NCBI GenBank assembly: GCA_016781845.1
Contig: JADDPP010000151.1
Coordinates: forward strand, 1 to 50,442
Direction: 5' to 3'
DNA length: 50,442 nt
From: Rubrobacter sp.
GTDB lineage: Bacteria > Chloroflexota > Chloroflexia > Thermobaculales > Thermobaculaceae
Below are positions 50,428 to 50,442 of the stretch, in pieces. Position 1 is the stretch's first letter. Every line of letters begins with the position of its first letter. The position numbers and the translations under genes were made by a program. Under the pieces are notes generated by a model, which worked only from the letters and a program-made list of their open reading frames with translations, had not been told where the DNA came from and searched no databases.

Positions 50428-50442
50428 TCCTCTCCCATTATG

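Overview
The window is a GC-rich (roughly 60-65%) bacterial chromosome segment densely packed with housekeeping genes. The nusA-ylxR-infB-rbfA-truB-ribF run, the gap-pgk-tpiA-secG-tatA-lepB-BFN-rnc run, an F420-type flavin oxidoreductase, a FabL-type enoyl reductase, many GTG/TTG starts and lipobox lipoproteins together suggest a Chloroflexota-like bacterium. That placement is inference; no rRNA is present to confirm it.

Layout. 1-5.3 kb: a large GT-C-like membrane protein, tRNA-Pro(CGG) with its own terminator, a VanZ-like protein, an acetamidase/formamidase, a two-gene YeeE/YedE transporter and tRNA-Arg(CCT). 5.3-8.2 kb: PIG-L deacetylase, a small kinase-fold protein, RNase III and a bifunctional-nuclease-family protein. 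8.2-12.8 kb (minus strand): lepB, tatA, secG, tpiA, pgk and gap. 12.8-20.3 kb (plus strand): a promoter and leader hairpin feeding nusA-ylxR-infB-rbfA-truB-ribF, then rplU-rpmA-rpmE. 20.4-23.9 kb (minus): a DUF4129-DUF58-MoxR operon. 24.2-29.4 kb (plus): a penicillin-binding protein, a second signal peptidase I and an L,D-transpeptidase fused to a Ycf48-like propeller. 29.5-36.3 kb: a Tat-exported esterase, PPOX protein, a kinase/Uma2 chimera, a MetE-like methyltransferase, a small membrane protein, an inositol monophosphatase and a NodB deacetylase lipoprotein. 36.3-40.8 kb: a TPP riboswitch with terminator controlling thiZ-thiX-thiY, followed by thiE. 41-50.4 kb: a papain-like/FG-GAP-like repeat protein, a YfhO-like membrane protein, an FAD oxidoreductase with a FabL-like reductase, and a PAS-PAS-GAF-PAS-GGDEF-EAL protein.

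The most unusual signals are these. (1) A dispersed palindrome built on GACGTTG...CAACGTC occurs in four intergenic places, and an 18-bp relative sits in exact codon register inside the thiamine-precursor ABC ATPase, adding about six residues just before the H-loop. (2) The TPP leader carries, about 230 nt upstream of the aptamer and just downstream of a near-consensus promoter, a 22-nt near-perfect complement of the aptamer's own 5' strand: a candidate anti-aptamer. (3) A cysteine-protease-like domain is joined to five tandem 64-codon repeats of exactly constant 192-bp period. (4) An aminoglycoside-phosphotransferase N-lobe is joined to a Uma2 nuclease core in one reading frame. (5) An apparent early terminator stands between the nusA promoter and nusA.
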